From Bacteroidales bacterium (GTDB lineage: Bacteria; Bacteroidota; Bacteroidia; Bacteroidales; UBA932), in assembly GCA_017428325.1 (NCBI GenBank), contig JAFRRA010000006.1, positions 310,001-374,000 of the forward strand: 64,000 nt of DNA, given 5' to 3'. The translations under genes were made by a program, and so were the position numbers. This document shows, piece after piece, positions 25,264-34,221 of the stretch (position 1 is its first letter; every line of letters begins with the position of its first letter). The notes beneath the pieces were generated by a model that was not told the DNA's origin, did not search any database, and was given only the letters and a program-made list of their open reading frames with translations.

Positions 25264-27927
25264 ATGGGAGAAAGGAATCTGAACACCCCGCTGATGAAGC
25301 AATATGTGCAGTTCAAGGCACAGTATCCTCAGGCCGTCCTGCTGATGAGGGTGGGGGATTTCTATGAGGCGTATGGAGACGATGCCATCACCGTTAGCAA
25401 GGTTCTTGGAATCGTGCTTACAAAGCGCAGTAACGGAGTTCCTTCTTCCATGGAGCTTTGCGGTTTTCCTCACCACAGTCTGCAGACCTATCTTCCAAAG
25501 CTTGTACGCGCAGGATACAAGGTTGCGGTATGTGACCAGCTGGAAGACCCCAAGATGACCAAGACTCTGGTAAAGAGGGGAGTAACAGAACTTGTAACTC
25601 CCGGTGTTGCATACAACGACGATATTCTGGACCGCACATCCAACAACTATCTTGCTTCGTTTGCCTTTGAGGGAGAAGAATGCGGAGTGGCCTTCCTTGA
25701 CGTTTCCACCGGCACGTTCAAGGTGGCCCAGGGAAAGCTGGACTTTATGGATGTCCTTCTCAGCGATATGTCTCCTAAGGAGGTGCTCCTGAAAAAAGGT
25801 TATGAGGACGGATTCCGCCAGCAGTTCGGGCAGAACTGGTACATAACCCCGATGGATGAATGGGCTTTTGTTGAGGAAGCCTGCTTCGACAAACTTGAAA
25901 AGCAGTTCGGACAGAAAGCGCTGAAAGGATTCGGCATCGAGAAAATGCGTCTTGCAAAGACAGCCGCCGGAGCTGTGCTTTTCTATCTGGAACAGAACCG
26001 CATCTCAGACCTTGCAAGCTTTGATGCCGTAACCATCAAAGGCCAGAGCGGAACATTCCACATAAATTCCATTTCAAGGATTGACCGTGGTAATTTTGTT
26101 TGGCTCGACAGGTTCACGGTAAAGAATCTCGAGATATTCCAATCATTTTCTCCAGATGGCGTTTCCCTGATGGATGTGGCGGACAAGACGGTTTCTCCTA
26201 TGGGGGCCCGTCTGCTGCGTTCCTGGATAGCGATGCCTCTTTTGGATCCTGAAAAGATAGAGCAGAGATATGATGCCGTAGAGTTTTTCCTTAAGCATCA
26301 GGACACATCGGAGAGCATCAGGCAATCTCTTGAAAATGTCGGGGATATGGAGAGGATCCTTTCCCGCGCGTCCACAGGAAAGATTACTCCTAGGGAGATG
26401 GTTATGCTGCACCGCTCTCTCGCCCAGACAAAGCCAATTGCGGAGGCTCTTGAAAAGGCGGAAGGCAGAAATGCGGTGGAGGGAAAGATACCGTCCGCAA
26501 GTGTTTTCTATCGAGACCTTGAAAAATACGAGGCTCTGGACAGGTTGATATCATCCACAATTAAAGAAGATGCGGCGGCCGTTTTCGGAAAAGGTGAAAT
26601 AATAGCTTCCGGTGTTGATGCAACTTTGGATGAGCTCAGGAAAATCTCCACGGACAGCAAGGACTATCTTCTGCAGATGCAGCAGAGGGAAAGCGAAAGG
26701 ACGGGAATTCCGTCTCTGAAGATTAGCTACAACAATGTTTTCGGCTATTATCTGGAAGTAAGGAATACTTACAAGTCCAGTGTTCCGCAGGAATGGATAA
26801 GGAAACAGACTCTTGTAAATGCGGAAAGATACATAACTCCGGAACTCAAGGAATACGAGGAAAAGATTCTGGGCGCAGAGGAAAAAATCATTTCCATAGA
26901 GCAGAAGATATTCCTTTCCCTTGTGGTTGAAATACAGAAGAATATACCGGCCATCCAAGGATGCTGCCGTTTCGTTTCAGAGGTTGACTGCCTACTGGGT
27001 TTCGCCCGCCTTGCAAGGGAGAGAAACTATTGCCGACCGAGTGTTGACAACTCCCTCAGGATTGAGATAGAGAAGGGCCGTCATCCCGTGCTGGAAACAC
27101 GTATGGAACCGGGCCAGGAATATGTTGCCAACGACCTGATGCTGGATAATGAAAACCAGCAGATAATAATCCTCACCGGCCCGAACATGAGCGGTAAGTC
27201 CGCTTTGCTCAGACAGACAGCTCTCATTGTTCTGCTAGCGCAGTGCGGATGCTTTGTTCCGGCAAAAAGCGCAAAGATTGGAATTGTTGACAAGATATTC
27301 ACAAGAGTCGGGGCTTCGGACAATATATCCCAGGGAGAATCCACCTTTATGGTAGAAATGCTGGAGACCTCGGCGATTCTTCATAACATCACGGACAAGA
27401 GCCTCGTGCTTCTGGATGAGATTGGAAGGGGCACTTCCACATTTGATGGAATGAGCATTGCCTGGGCGATTGTAGAGTATCTGCACCAGAACAGGACAGG
27501 TCATCCTAAGACCATCTTTGCAACTCATTATCACGAACTTAACGAACTCGAGGATATCTATCCGAGAGTAAAGAACTTCCATATAGAGGTCAAGGAATCC
27601 GGCAAGGAAATCATCTTCCTCCGCCACCTGAAACCCGGCGGTGTCGCCCACAGTTTCGGTATCCACGTGGCAAGGCTTGCGGGTATGCCGGAACCGCTCC
27701 TTGATTCTGCGGAAAAGATGCTTTCAAAACTGGAAAAGCAGGAGAAGGCAAATACAAATAAATCGCCGGGAAAACAGGAAGATCCTATGCAGCTTTCCTT
27801 CTTCCAGCTGGATGACCCTACACTTTCTGCAATCAAGACAAAACTCGAGGAGTCAGACCTCAACAACATGACGCCGCTTCAGGCGTTCGACCTCCTCCGA
27901 AGCCTAAAATCAGAGTTGGGATTATAA
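25264..27927 (+). CDS. mutS: DNA mismatch repair protein MutS
   Basis: MutS recognises mismatches and small loops, then signals MutL through its ATPase. The 887-residue protein has the mismatch-binding Phe-x-Glu as F33-Y34-E35 (GDFYEAYGDD), which marks it as true MutS1. The connector, lever and clamp regions follow. The ATPase has Walker A GPNMSGKS (about residues 639-646), DEIGRGTSTFDG as Walker B/signature and THYHEL. A C-terminal helix-turn-helix dimer region follows a basic linker. The start at 25264 (MGERNLNTPLMKQY) fits the family and the -7 box. It meets the convergent ABC permease gene with no gap. Confidence 0.98.
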   Translation: MGERNLNTPLMKQYVQFKAQYPQAVLLMRVGDFYEAYGDDAITVSKVLGIVLTKRSNGVPSSMELCGFPHHSLQTYLPKLVRAGYKVAVCDQLEDPKMTKTLVKRGVTELVTPGVAYNDDILDRTSNNYLASFAFEGEECGVAFLDVSTGTFKVAQGKLDFMDVLLSDMSPKEVLLKKGYEDGFRQQFGQNWYITPMDEWAFVEEACFDKLEKQFGQKALKGFGIEKMRLAKTAAGAVLFYLEQNRISDLASFDAVTIKGQSGTFHINSISRIDRGNFVWLDRFTVKNLEIFQSFSPDGVSLMDVADKTVSPMGARLLRSWIAMPLLDPEKIEQRYDAVEFFLKHQDTSESIRQSLENVGDMERILSRASTGKITPREMVMLHRSLAQTKPIAEALEKAEGRNAVEGKIPSASVFYRDLEKYEALDRLISSTIKEDAAAVFGKGEIIASGVDATLDELRKISTDSKDYLLQMQQRESERTGIPSLKISYNNVFGYYLEVRNTYKSSVPQEWIRKQTLVNAERYITPELKEYEEKILGAEEKIISIEQKIFLSLVVEIQKNIPAIQGCCRFVSEVDCLLGFARLARERNYCRPSVDNSLRIEIEKGRHPVLETRMEPGQEYVANDLMLDNENQQIIILTGPNMSGKSALLRQTALIVLLAQCGCFVPAKSAKIGIVDKIFTRVGASDNISQGESTFMVEMLETSAILHNITDKSLVLLDEIGRGTSTFDGMSIAWAIVEYLHQNRTGHPKTIFATHYHELNELEDIYPRVKNFHIEVKESGKEIIFLRHLKPGGVAHSFGIHVARLAGMPEPLLDSAEKMLSKLEKQEKANTNKSPGKQEDPMQLSFFQLDDPTLSAIKTKLEESDLNNMTPLQAFDLLRSLKSELGL

Positions 27928-29244
27928 TTACTTGGAATTTATCGCATCCACCGGATTGAGGCGGGCGGCGCTCCATGCCGGGAGCAGTCCGCTGAGGATT
28001 CCTATGACAGAAGCTATGGCCACTCCGGAGAGAATGTTGCCAAATGTCAGATGAACATCATACTCGGCAGGGATTGGTGCAATCCAGAGGATAAGCGCCA
28101 CCATAAGGACACCCACAAGAGCTCCCGCGACAGCAAGTATGAGGGCCTCCGCAAGGAACTGTGTCATAATGAAGTATCGCTTTGCCCCAAGGGCTTTCTG
28201 GATGCCGATTATCTTGGTCCTTTCCTTAACGGAAACAAACATTATGTTTGCTATGCCGAATCCTCCGATAAGAAGCGAGAACGCGGCTATTATCCATCCC
28301 ACGGTCCTTATAATTCCCAGCAGATTGTCCAGCATTTCAGTAAGGGTTGAAATCTGGTTTACCGAAAAGTCGTTTTTCTGCCCTGGCCTGATTCTTCTTG
28401 CCTGGCGCATAAGCAGGCGGAGTTCCTGTGCAAGTTCCTCGCTGGTTACGCCTTTCTTCGGCGTGGCGTTAAGAGTTCCGTCAGGTTCCCTCAGGCCGAA
28501 CACCATTTTTCCCGCAAGATATGGGATGAAGATGCCGTCATCCGTGTCGTTAATATCCACGATACTCTGCCCCTGCTTTTCCATAACCCCCACTACCGTA
28601 AAGGAATAGCCCTTGACCTTTATGGCTCTGCCGATAGGGTCCTCTTCCTGGAACAGAGAAGATGCTACAGCGTTTCCAAGAACCGCCACAAGATTTCCGC
28701 CCTCAAACTCCGACCTTGTTATCATCCTCCCCTTGTCAATGTTGATTTTGAGAATCATTTCAAGGGCGTCGGTACTGCAGCATATCCCCACATTGCTGGC
28801 GGTATTGCGCCCGTATTTGACGCTTCCGCTTCCGTTGTACACAAAAAGAAAATCTTCGGCCAGCCTGGAATTTGCCTTAAGGAACTTGAAATGGTTGTAT
28901 GTGATATCCGGTCTTTTCAGATAATCCCACCAGCGGTATTCGGTAAAGCCTCCGCTTCCGTCCAGCACCACATTGCCTTCCTCGTCTTCCGGACCGAACG
29001 GCCATTTGGAAATCTGGACCATGTTGCTGGACATTGATTCAAAGCCTTTCTTGACATTGGTCTTCAGGGCATCGACAGCAGTGAAAATAGCTACAATAGT
29101 GAATATTCCGATGCTCACGCCAAGTAAAGACAGGAAAGTGCGGAACTTATTGTTCTTAAGTTCGTTCCAGGTGAATACAACGCCTTCCTTGAGCTGTATC
29201 AGGACAACTCTTCCCTTCTTTACCAGTCTCTTCAATCCTTCCAT
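27928..29244 (-). CDS. MacB/FtsX-like ABC transporter permease
   Basis: This 438-residue protein has one N-terminal transmembrane helix (FRTFLSLLGVSIGIFTIVAIF), a large periplasmic MacB-like core domain of about 230 residues, and three C-terminal helices of the FtsX domain (VGWIIAAFSLLIGGFGIANIMF; ALILAVAGALVGVLMVALIL; LSGVAIASVIGILSGLLPAW). Such type VII ABC systems are mechanotransducers that drive efflux or lipoprotein release rather than classic import. No ATPase gene is adjacent; a LolD-like ATPase at 39.8 kb is a candidate partner but this is inference. It is 13 bp downstream of ksgA and probably co-transcribed with it. Confidence 0.9.
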   Translation of the reverse strand: MEGLKRLVKKGRVVLIQLKEGVVFTWNELKNNKFRTFLSLLGVSIGIFTIVAIFTAVDALKTNVKKGFESMSSNMVQISKWPFGPEDEEGNVVLDGSGGFTEYRWWDYLKRPDITYNHFKFLKANSRLAEDFLFVYNGSGSVKYGRNTASNVGICCSTDALEMILKINIDKGRMITRSEFEGGNLVAVLGNAVASSLFQEEDPIGRAIKVKGYSFTVVGVMEKQGQSIVDINDTDDGIFIPYLAGKMVFGLREPDGTLNATPKKGVTSEELAQELRLLMRQARRIRPGQKNDFSVNQISTLTEMLDNLLGIIRTVGWIIAAFSLLIGGFGIANIMFVSVKERTKIIGIQKALGAKRYFIMTQFLAEALILAVAGALVGVLMVALILWIAPIPAEYDVHLTFGNILSGVAIASVIGILSGLLPAWSAARLNPVDAINSK

Positions 29245-29257
29245 AGCCCTTTAAGTA

Positions 29258-30154
29258 TTATTGTTTGTTTTCCCCGGCGATTAATGCAAGGTTAATGAAA
29301 TCCTCCACACCAAGCTGCTCCGGCCTTTTGTCAAGAAGGGGAGCGCCTTCTTCATATTGTGAAATGACATCCGGAGAAACAATCTGGCGGATGGAATTTC
29401 TCAGAGTCTTTCTTCTCTGCCCGAATGTGGTCTTGATGATATTCTTGTAGGCGTTCCAGTCGCAGTCCAAAGATTCTCTGGTGTTTCTCCAAAGCCTTAT
29501 CACTCCGCTCTTTACCTTTGGCGGCGGAACAAAAGCGCTCTCGTCTACGGTGAAAAGATACTCGATATCGTACCAGGTTTGGAGCAGCACGGAAAGTATG
29601 CCGTAGTCTCTCCCCCCGGGACCCGAGGCCAGCCTTTCAGCCACCTCTTTCTGGAGCATGCACACAACCTGCGTTATGCGGTCCTTGTCTTCCAGGATCT
29701 TGAAGAAAATCTGGGAAGAAATGTTGTACGGGAAGTTGCCGATAACATAAACCTCGTTTCCGTTAGTGCCGGGCTTGATGTCAGAAGAAGAAGGGAAAAC
29801 TTCCTCCAGTTCCGTCTGCAGGAAATCCCTTGGCTGGAGCGTGTACAGGAATTGCGGGAAGCGGTCGCGGAGCTTGTCTATGGATTCTGTGTCAATCTCG
29901 CAGAGCTGGAGGTTTATCCTCTTGTCCATCAGAAGGAACTTGGTAAGCACCCCGGTTCCGGGGCCAATCTCAAGCACATTCACTCCGCCTTCAACGGTTG
30001 GGCTTTCGTCCAGCCCGCTTTCAGGAATCAGCAGACTGTCCACAATTTCTATGGCAATATCCTCATCGCTGAGGAAATGCTGCCCCAGAGCCTTCTTTGC
30101 CCTTACGCCCTCAAACCTCGGGCCCGTTTTCCTATGTGCGGAGTTTCTTCCCAT
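29258..30154 (-). CDS. ksgA: 16S rRNA dimethyladenosine transferase KsgA
   Basis: KsgA adds four methyl groups to two adjacent adenosines near the 3' end of 16S rRNA during small-subunit assembly. The 298-residue protein has KKALGQHFL at the start, VLEIGPGTGVLT as the SAM-binding motif, GNFPYNISSQI as the catalytic N(L/F)PY motif and the C-terminal domain with FGQRRKTLRNS. I start at ATG 30154 (MGRNSAHRK). A longer reading from 30199 adds 15 hydrophobic residues that would overlap the promoter box at 30162-30169. Confidence 0.96.
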   Translation of the reverse strand: MGRNSAHRKTGPRFEGVRAKKALGQHFLSDEDIAIEIVDSLLIPESGLDESPTVEGGVNVLEIGPGTGVLTKFLLMDKRINLQLCEIDTESIDKLRDRFPQFLYTLQPRDFLQTELEEVFPSSSDIKPGTNGNEVYVIGNFPYNISSQIFFKILEDKDRITQVVCMLQKEVAERLASGPGGRDYGILSVLLQTWYDIEYLFTVDESAFVPPPKVKSGVIRLWRNTRESLDCDWNAYKNIIKTTFGQRRKTLRNSIRQIVSPDVISQYEEGAPLLDKRPEQLGVEDFINLALIAGENKQ

Positions 30155-30161
30155 TACCGCA

Positions 30162-30169
30162 CAAAAATA
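30162..30169 (-). promoter_or_regulatory. Bacteroidota -7 box (TATTTTTG) for ksgA
   Basis: TATTTTTG on the minus strand ends 7 nt before the ksgA ATG at 30154 and decides that start. The aspS box lies 12 bp further on the other strand. Confidence 0.5.
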
Positions 30170-30181
30170 GAAAAATAACAG

Positions 30182-30189
30182 TAACTTTG
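30182..30189 (+). promoter_or_regulatory. Bacteroidota -7 box (TAACTTTG) for aspS
   Basis: TAACTTTG lies 26 nt before the aspS ATG. The short leader contains a small inverted repeat, TCAAA...TTTGA (30196-30211). Confidence 0.5.
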
Positions 30190-30215
30190 GGGCTGTCAAA
30201 AAACACTTTGATTTT

Positions 30216-31988
30216 ATGTACAGGACAAATACTTGCGGTGAGCTAAGGCTCAGCGATGCCGGAAAGAAAGTTACCCTTGCCGGATGGGTTCAGAGAATAA
30301 GGAAGATGGGAAGCCTCAACTTTGTGGATCTGAGAGACCGTTATGGAATCACACAGCTTGTTGCGGATGACAGTGCAGACGCTTCAGTCCTTGAAACGCT
30401 GAATTCTCTGGGAAGGGAGTTTGTGATACAGGCTGTCGGAACAGTAAGGGAGCGCCAGAGCAAGAACCCGAAGATGCCGACAGGAGACATTGAGATAGAA
30501 CTTGAGAAGATAAATGTTCTCAACGCCGCGGCAACTCCTCCGTTCACAATCGAGGAGCAGAGCGACGGCGGAGAGGACCTGCGCGCAAAATACCGTTATC
30601 TGGACCTTAGGAGAGGTCCGCTTCAGAGAGCCCTTAAACTCCGCCACCAGATGGCCATCGAGACAAGAAAGTATCTCGACAGCAAGGACTTTATGGAGAT
30701 TGAAACCCCGTTCCTTATCAAGAGCACCCCGGAAGGCGCCAGGGACTTTGTGGTTCCATCCAGAATGAATCCGGGAGAGTTCTACGCACTGCCTCAGAGC
30801 CCGCAGACTTTCAAGCAGCTTCTGATGGTTTCCGGCTTTGACCGCTATTGCCAGATAGTAAGATGCTTCCGCGATGAGGACCTCAGGGCTGACCGCCAGC
30901 CGGAATTCACCCAGATAGACTGCGAGATGAGCTTTGTCGAAAGGGAGGATGTGCTGCAGATGTTCGAGGGTCTCTTAAAGCATCTGTTCAAGGCCGTCAA
31001 GGGGATAGAATTCACCGAGCCGTTCGAGAGAATCACCTACGACGAGGCGATGGAATATTTCGGAAGTGACAAGCCGGACCTCAGGTTCGGAATGCAGATG
31101 CACGACATCACCTCCACCGTTCAGGGCCACGGCTTCTCGGTGTTCGACAGCGCCGAGTATGTCGGAGCCATCGCTGTTCCGGAATGCGCGGGCTATTCCC
31201 GCAAGCAGACTGACGAGCTCACCGAGTGGGTAAAGCGTCCTCAGGTCGGTGCCAAGGGTCTGGTATTCATAAAGCTCGGCGACGAGGTCAAGTCTTCGAT
31301 TGACAAGTTCTACACTCCGGAGCAGATACAGGAAATCGCAGCCAAGTGCGATGCAAACAAGGGAGATCTCATACTGATTCTGTGCGGTCCTAAGCACAAG
31401 ACTCAGGTTGCCCTCGGAACCCTCCGTCTGGAGATGGGAGCAAGGCTGGGCCTCAGGAAGGGCGATGTATTCAAGCCGCTTTGGGTTACCGACTTCCCTC
31501 TTTTGGAATGGGACGATGAGACCCAGAGATTCTACGCGATGCACCATCCGTTCACATCCCCTAAGCCGGAAGATCTGGACAAGTTCTTCTCGAATGACAA
31601 GGAGGGTCTTGCCGCAGTTAAGGCTAACGCATACGATATAGTGCTTAACGGCAACGAGATTGGTGGAGGCTCCATCCGTATCCACGACCGCAAGGTTCAG
31701 GAGAGGATGTTCGAAATCCTGGGCTTTACCCACGAGCAGGCAGAGTACCGCTTCGGCTTCCTGATGAACGCCTTCAAGTTCGGAGCTCCGCCTCACGGAG
31801 GTCTTGCTTTCGGATTCGACAGGCTTTGCGCCCTGTTCGGAGGCCAGGAGACCATACGCGATTACATAGCATTCCCTAAGAACAATATGGGACGTGATGT
31901 TATGGCAGAGGCTCCGTCCGTAATCGATGACGCCCAGATGGACGAGCTCTTCCTCAAGAGCACTTACAACAAAGACTCAAACAAATAA
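30216..31988 (+). CDS. aspS: Aspartyl-tRNA synthetase
   Basis: AspRS charges tRNA-Asp (and in some bacteria tRNA-Asn) with aspartate. The 590-residue bacterial-type class IIb enzyme has an OB-fold anticodon-binding domain ([22 protein letters not shown]), motif 1 (FMEIETPFL), motif 2 ([20 protein letters not shown]), the bacterial GAD insertion domain in the middle and motif 3 ([10 protein letters not shown]). Whether it is discriminating or non-discriminating cannot be read reliably here. It begins a run aspS-yqeY-rnhB, with 11-bp and 1-bp gaps, that looks like one transcript. Confidence 0.98.
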   Translation: MYRTNTCGELRLSDAGKKVTLAGWVQRIRKMGSLNFVDLRDRYGITQLVADDSADASVLETLNSLGREFVIQAVGTVRERQSKNPKMPTGDIEIELEKINVLNAAATPPFTIEEQSDGGEDLRAKYRYLDLRRGPLQRALKLRHQMAIETRKYLDSKDFMEIETPFLIKSTPEGARDFVVPSRMNPGEFYALPQSPQTFKQLLMVSGFDRYCQIVRCFRDEDLRADRQPEFTQIDCEMSFVEREDVLQMFEGLLKHLFKAVKGIEFTEPFERITYDEAMEYFGSDKPDLRFGMQMHDITSTVQGHGFSVFDSAEYVGAIAVPECAGYSRKQTDELTEWVKRPQVGAKGLVFIKLGDEVKSSIDKFYTPEQIQEIAAKCDANKGDLILILCGPKHKTQVALGTLRLEMGARLGLRKGDVFKPLWVTDFPLLEWDDETQRFYAMHHPFTSPKPEDLDKFFSNDKEGLAAVKANAYDIVLNGNEIGGGSIRIHDRKVQERMFEILGFTHEQAEYRFGFLMNAFKFGAPPHGGLAFGFDRLCALFGGQETIRDYIAFPKNNMGRDVMAEAPSVIDDAQMDELFLKSTYNKDSNK

Positions 31989-31999
31989 AACCTCAGACC

Positions 32000-32467
32000 A
32001 TGTCACTTGAAAAACAGATACAGGACGGCATCAAGCAGGCGATGATTGCAAAGGACAAGACCCGCCTGGAAAGCCTCAGAGCAATCAAGTCCCAGATTCT
32101 TCTCGCAAAGACCGCCGAGGGAGCAAAGCTCCAGGAGGACGGTTCCCTTTCTGACGACCAGATTCTCAAGCTCATACAGAAGCTTGTAAAGCAGCATCAG
32201 GAGAGTGCTGACCTCTACATCCAAAATAACCGTCCGGAACTCGCGGAGGCTGAAATCGCCGAGGCAAAGGTTATGGAAGCTTTCCTTCCAAAACAGATGA
32301 CCGCCGAAGAACTTGCTGCCGAAATCAAGAACATCATCGCTGAGGTTGGCGCTACATCGATGAAGGAAATGGGCAAGGTTATGGGCGTCGCTTCCAGGAA
32401 GCTGGCCGGAAAGGCCGAGGGCAAGGCCATCGCCGATGTCGTGAAAGCAGCTCTTTCCGCTCTTTAA
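32000..32467 (+). CDS. GatB/YqeY-domain protein
   Basis: This 155-residue protein consists of a YqeY domain: an N-terminal helical part (LEKQIQDGIKQAMIAKDKTRLESLRAIKSQI) and a C-terminal part resembling the tail domain of GatB (AFLPKQMTAEELAAEIKNII, then MGKVMGVASRKLAGKAEGKAIADVVKAAL). The tail domain in GatB binds tRNA; free-standing YqeY has no settled function but may assist tRNA-dependent amidation. Its place right after aspS is suggestive, because amidotransferases act on misacylated Asp-tRNA-Asn. It is 11 bp after aspS and 1 bp before rnhB. Confidence 0.92.
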   Translation: MSLEKQIQDGIKQAMIAKDKTRLESLRAIKSQILLAKTAEGAKLQEDGSLSDDQILKLIQKLVKQHQESADLYIQNNRPELAEAEIAEAKVMEAFLPKQMTAEELAAEIKNIIAEVGATSMKEMGKVMGVASRKLAGKAEGKAIADVVKAALSAL

Positions 32468-32468
32468 A

Positions 32469-33125
32469 ATGTTGCTTCCGTTCTATCAGGAGGGAGTCTT
32501 TGAAGCCGGTACGGATGAGGCCGGCAGGGGACCCTTGGCTGGACCTGTCGTTGCCGCCGCAGTAATCCTTCCGCTGGACGATAAAGACAATCCGCTTTTT
32601 ACCCATCCGCATCTTACGGACTCAAAGAAGCTTACGGAAAAGCAACGCGAGGAACTCCGCCCCTTGATTATAGAACACGCTCTTGCTTACGGGATTGCAA
32701 GAGTTGAGGCAGATGAGATAGACCGCATCAACATCCTTAACGCTTCCATCCTTGCGATGCACAAAGCCATCGCCGAAGCTGAAAAGATGCTTAAGAAAAA
32801 GAACAGGAAATTTCTTCTTGCCCATATCATTTCAGACGGCAACAAGTTCCATCCCTATACATCAAAAATCCAAAAGAAAACCATCCCCCACAAGACCATT
32901 GTGAAGGGAGACGCCACCTACATTTCAATAGCTGCGGCATCTATACTCGCAAAAACAGAGAGAGACCATATAATGGACTCTCTCTCTGAAACTTATCCTC
33001 AATACAACTGGAAGAAAAACAAGGCCTATCCCACCAAAGACCATCGAGATGCCATAGCCAAATACGGCCCGACTCCATATCACCGGATGAGCTTCCGCCT
33101 TCTTCCGGATCCTACTCTTTTTTAG
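32469..33125 (+). CDS. rnhB: Ribonuclease HII
   Basis: RNase HII cuts RNA in RNA-DNA hybrids and nicks at single ribonucleotides in DNA. The 218-residue protein has the catalytic DEAGRGPLAGPV (Asp16-Glu17 and on), a SDGNKF segment, VKGDATYISIAAASILAKTERD with the third acid region, and the C-terminal HRMSF. Length is typical. It follows yqeY by 1 bp. Its TAG stop interlocks with the stop codon of the convergent mrp gene in 4 bp (33122-33125). Confidence 0.97.
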   Translation: MLLPFYQEGVFEAGTDEAGRGPLAGPVVAAAVILPLDDKDNPLFTHPHLTDSKKLTEKQREELRPLIIEHALAYGIARVEADEIDRINILNASILAMHKAIAEAEKMLKKKNRKFLLAHIISDGNKFHPYTSKIQKKTIPHKTIVKGDATYISIAAASILAKTERDHIMDSLSETYPQYNWKKNKAYPTKDHRDAIAKYGPTPYHRMSFRLLPDPTLF

Positions 33126-34216
33126 GTTAATTGCTCGGCGAGGTGGTGGAAGCAGTCTTTCACGATTCCATCGTCAAGGGCTGCCGGGTGCCCGAAATCT
33201 CCGCCTTCCATAATGCCCATAACCACAGGTATCTGGCCGAGCAGCGGTACATTGTATTTTTCAGCCATAGCCTCTCCCCCGTTTCTTCCGAATATGTAAT
33301 ACTTGTGGTCAGGAAGCTCTTCAGGAGTGAACCAGCTCATGTTTTCAACAATTCCAAGGATAGGGGTGTGGACATCCTTGTTGCGGAACATGTTGATGCC
33401 TTTCTCTACATCAGCCAGGGCGATTTTCTGAGGAGTGGTCACGATGATTGCCCCGTTGAGAGGAATCTCCTGGATCATAGTGATATGGATGTCTCCTGTT
33501 CCCGGAGGAAGGTCTATCAGGAGATAGTCCAGTTCTCCCCACATCACCTCGTAAGAAAGCTGCTTGAGGGCTCCGCAGGCCATAGGGCCTCTCCAGATCA
33601 GGGCCTGCTCCGGCTTCGCGAAGTAGCCGATGCTCATCCACTTTACTCCGAACTTTTCTATAGGAACTATGAGATCCTTTTCCTGTCCGTTTCTTTCCGC
33701 TTTTGTGATAGGAGGAACCTCGTCTTCCGTTCCAGTCATTTTCGGAACGGAAGGGCCGTATACATCTGCATCCAGAAGGCCTACCTTATAGCCCATCTGG
33801 GCAAGGGCGATTGCAAGGTTTACTGCAACGGAAGACTTGCCTACGCCGCCTTTCCCGGAAGCTATTGCGATGATATTCTGGACGTTTGAAAGTTCCTGCT
33901 TGTCAAGGTCTCCACGGCCAAGCTCGCCTTTTTTATGGCCGGTGGCGTTCTTGGTGTCCACCAGGACAAGGATCTTGGTCTTGGCGTTAGGAAAGGCTTT
34001 TTTCAGAGTCTTTTCACAGGCTTCCTTTACAGCGTTTGCCATCGGGTCGCTGCGATGGAAAACAAGCCGGAAACTTATGGTTCCGGCATTGTCTTCATCG
34101 TTAGGATCCGTCTTGTATTCGAGGTTCTGGACAAGGCTTAATTCTATTACGGAACGTTCATATTCCGGATGGAAAACCGAGTTCAGAGCCTCTTCAATCT
34201 GAGACAGTTGAATCAT
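33122..34216 (-). CDS. mrp: Mrp/ApbC-family Fe-S carrier ATPase (variant without CxxC)
   Basis: Mrp/ApbC P-loop ATPases carry Fe-S clusters to apoproteins. The 364-residue protein has an N-terminal MIP18-like domain (about residues 1-95), a deviant Walker A SGKGGVGKSS (around residue 120), DADVYGPS and DLPPGTGD. The usual C-terminal segment NMSxFxCPxCG is here NMSWFTPEELPDHKYYIFG, so both cluster-ligand cysteines are missing. The only cysteines are isolated. This form is also familiar in other Bacteroidota. It may carry clusters in another way or serve another role. It starts 5 bp after the DPP7 gene ends and is likely co-transcribed with it. Confidence 0.92.
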   Translation of the reverse strand: MIQLSQIEEALNSVFHPEYERSVIELSLVQNLEYKTDPNDEDNAGTISFRLVFHRSDPMANAVKEACEKTLKKAFPNAKTKILVLVDTKNATGHKKGELGRGDLDKQELSNVQNIIAIASGKGGVGKSSVAVNLAIALAQMGYKVGLLDADVYGPSVPKMTGTEDEVPPITKAERNGQEKDLIVPIEKFGVKWMSIGYFAKPEQALIWRGPMACGALKQLSYEVMWGELDYLLIDLPPGTGDIHITMIQEIPLNGAIIVTTPQKIALADVEKGINMFRNKDVHTPILGIVENMSWFTPEELPDHKYYIFGRNGGEAMAEKYNVPLLGQIPVVMGIMEGGDFGHPAALDDGIVKDCFHHLAEQLT

Positions 34217-34221
34217 TCCTG

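Noticed and set aside
30975-31796. A 273-codon minus-strand frame inside aspS
   Set aside because: It is antisense to class II synthetase motif regions; no start signal or family match.
33131-33889. A 252-codon plus-strand frame opposite mrp
   Set aside because: Mrp carries its full P-loop motifs on the other strand; the antisense frame has no recognisable domain.
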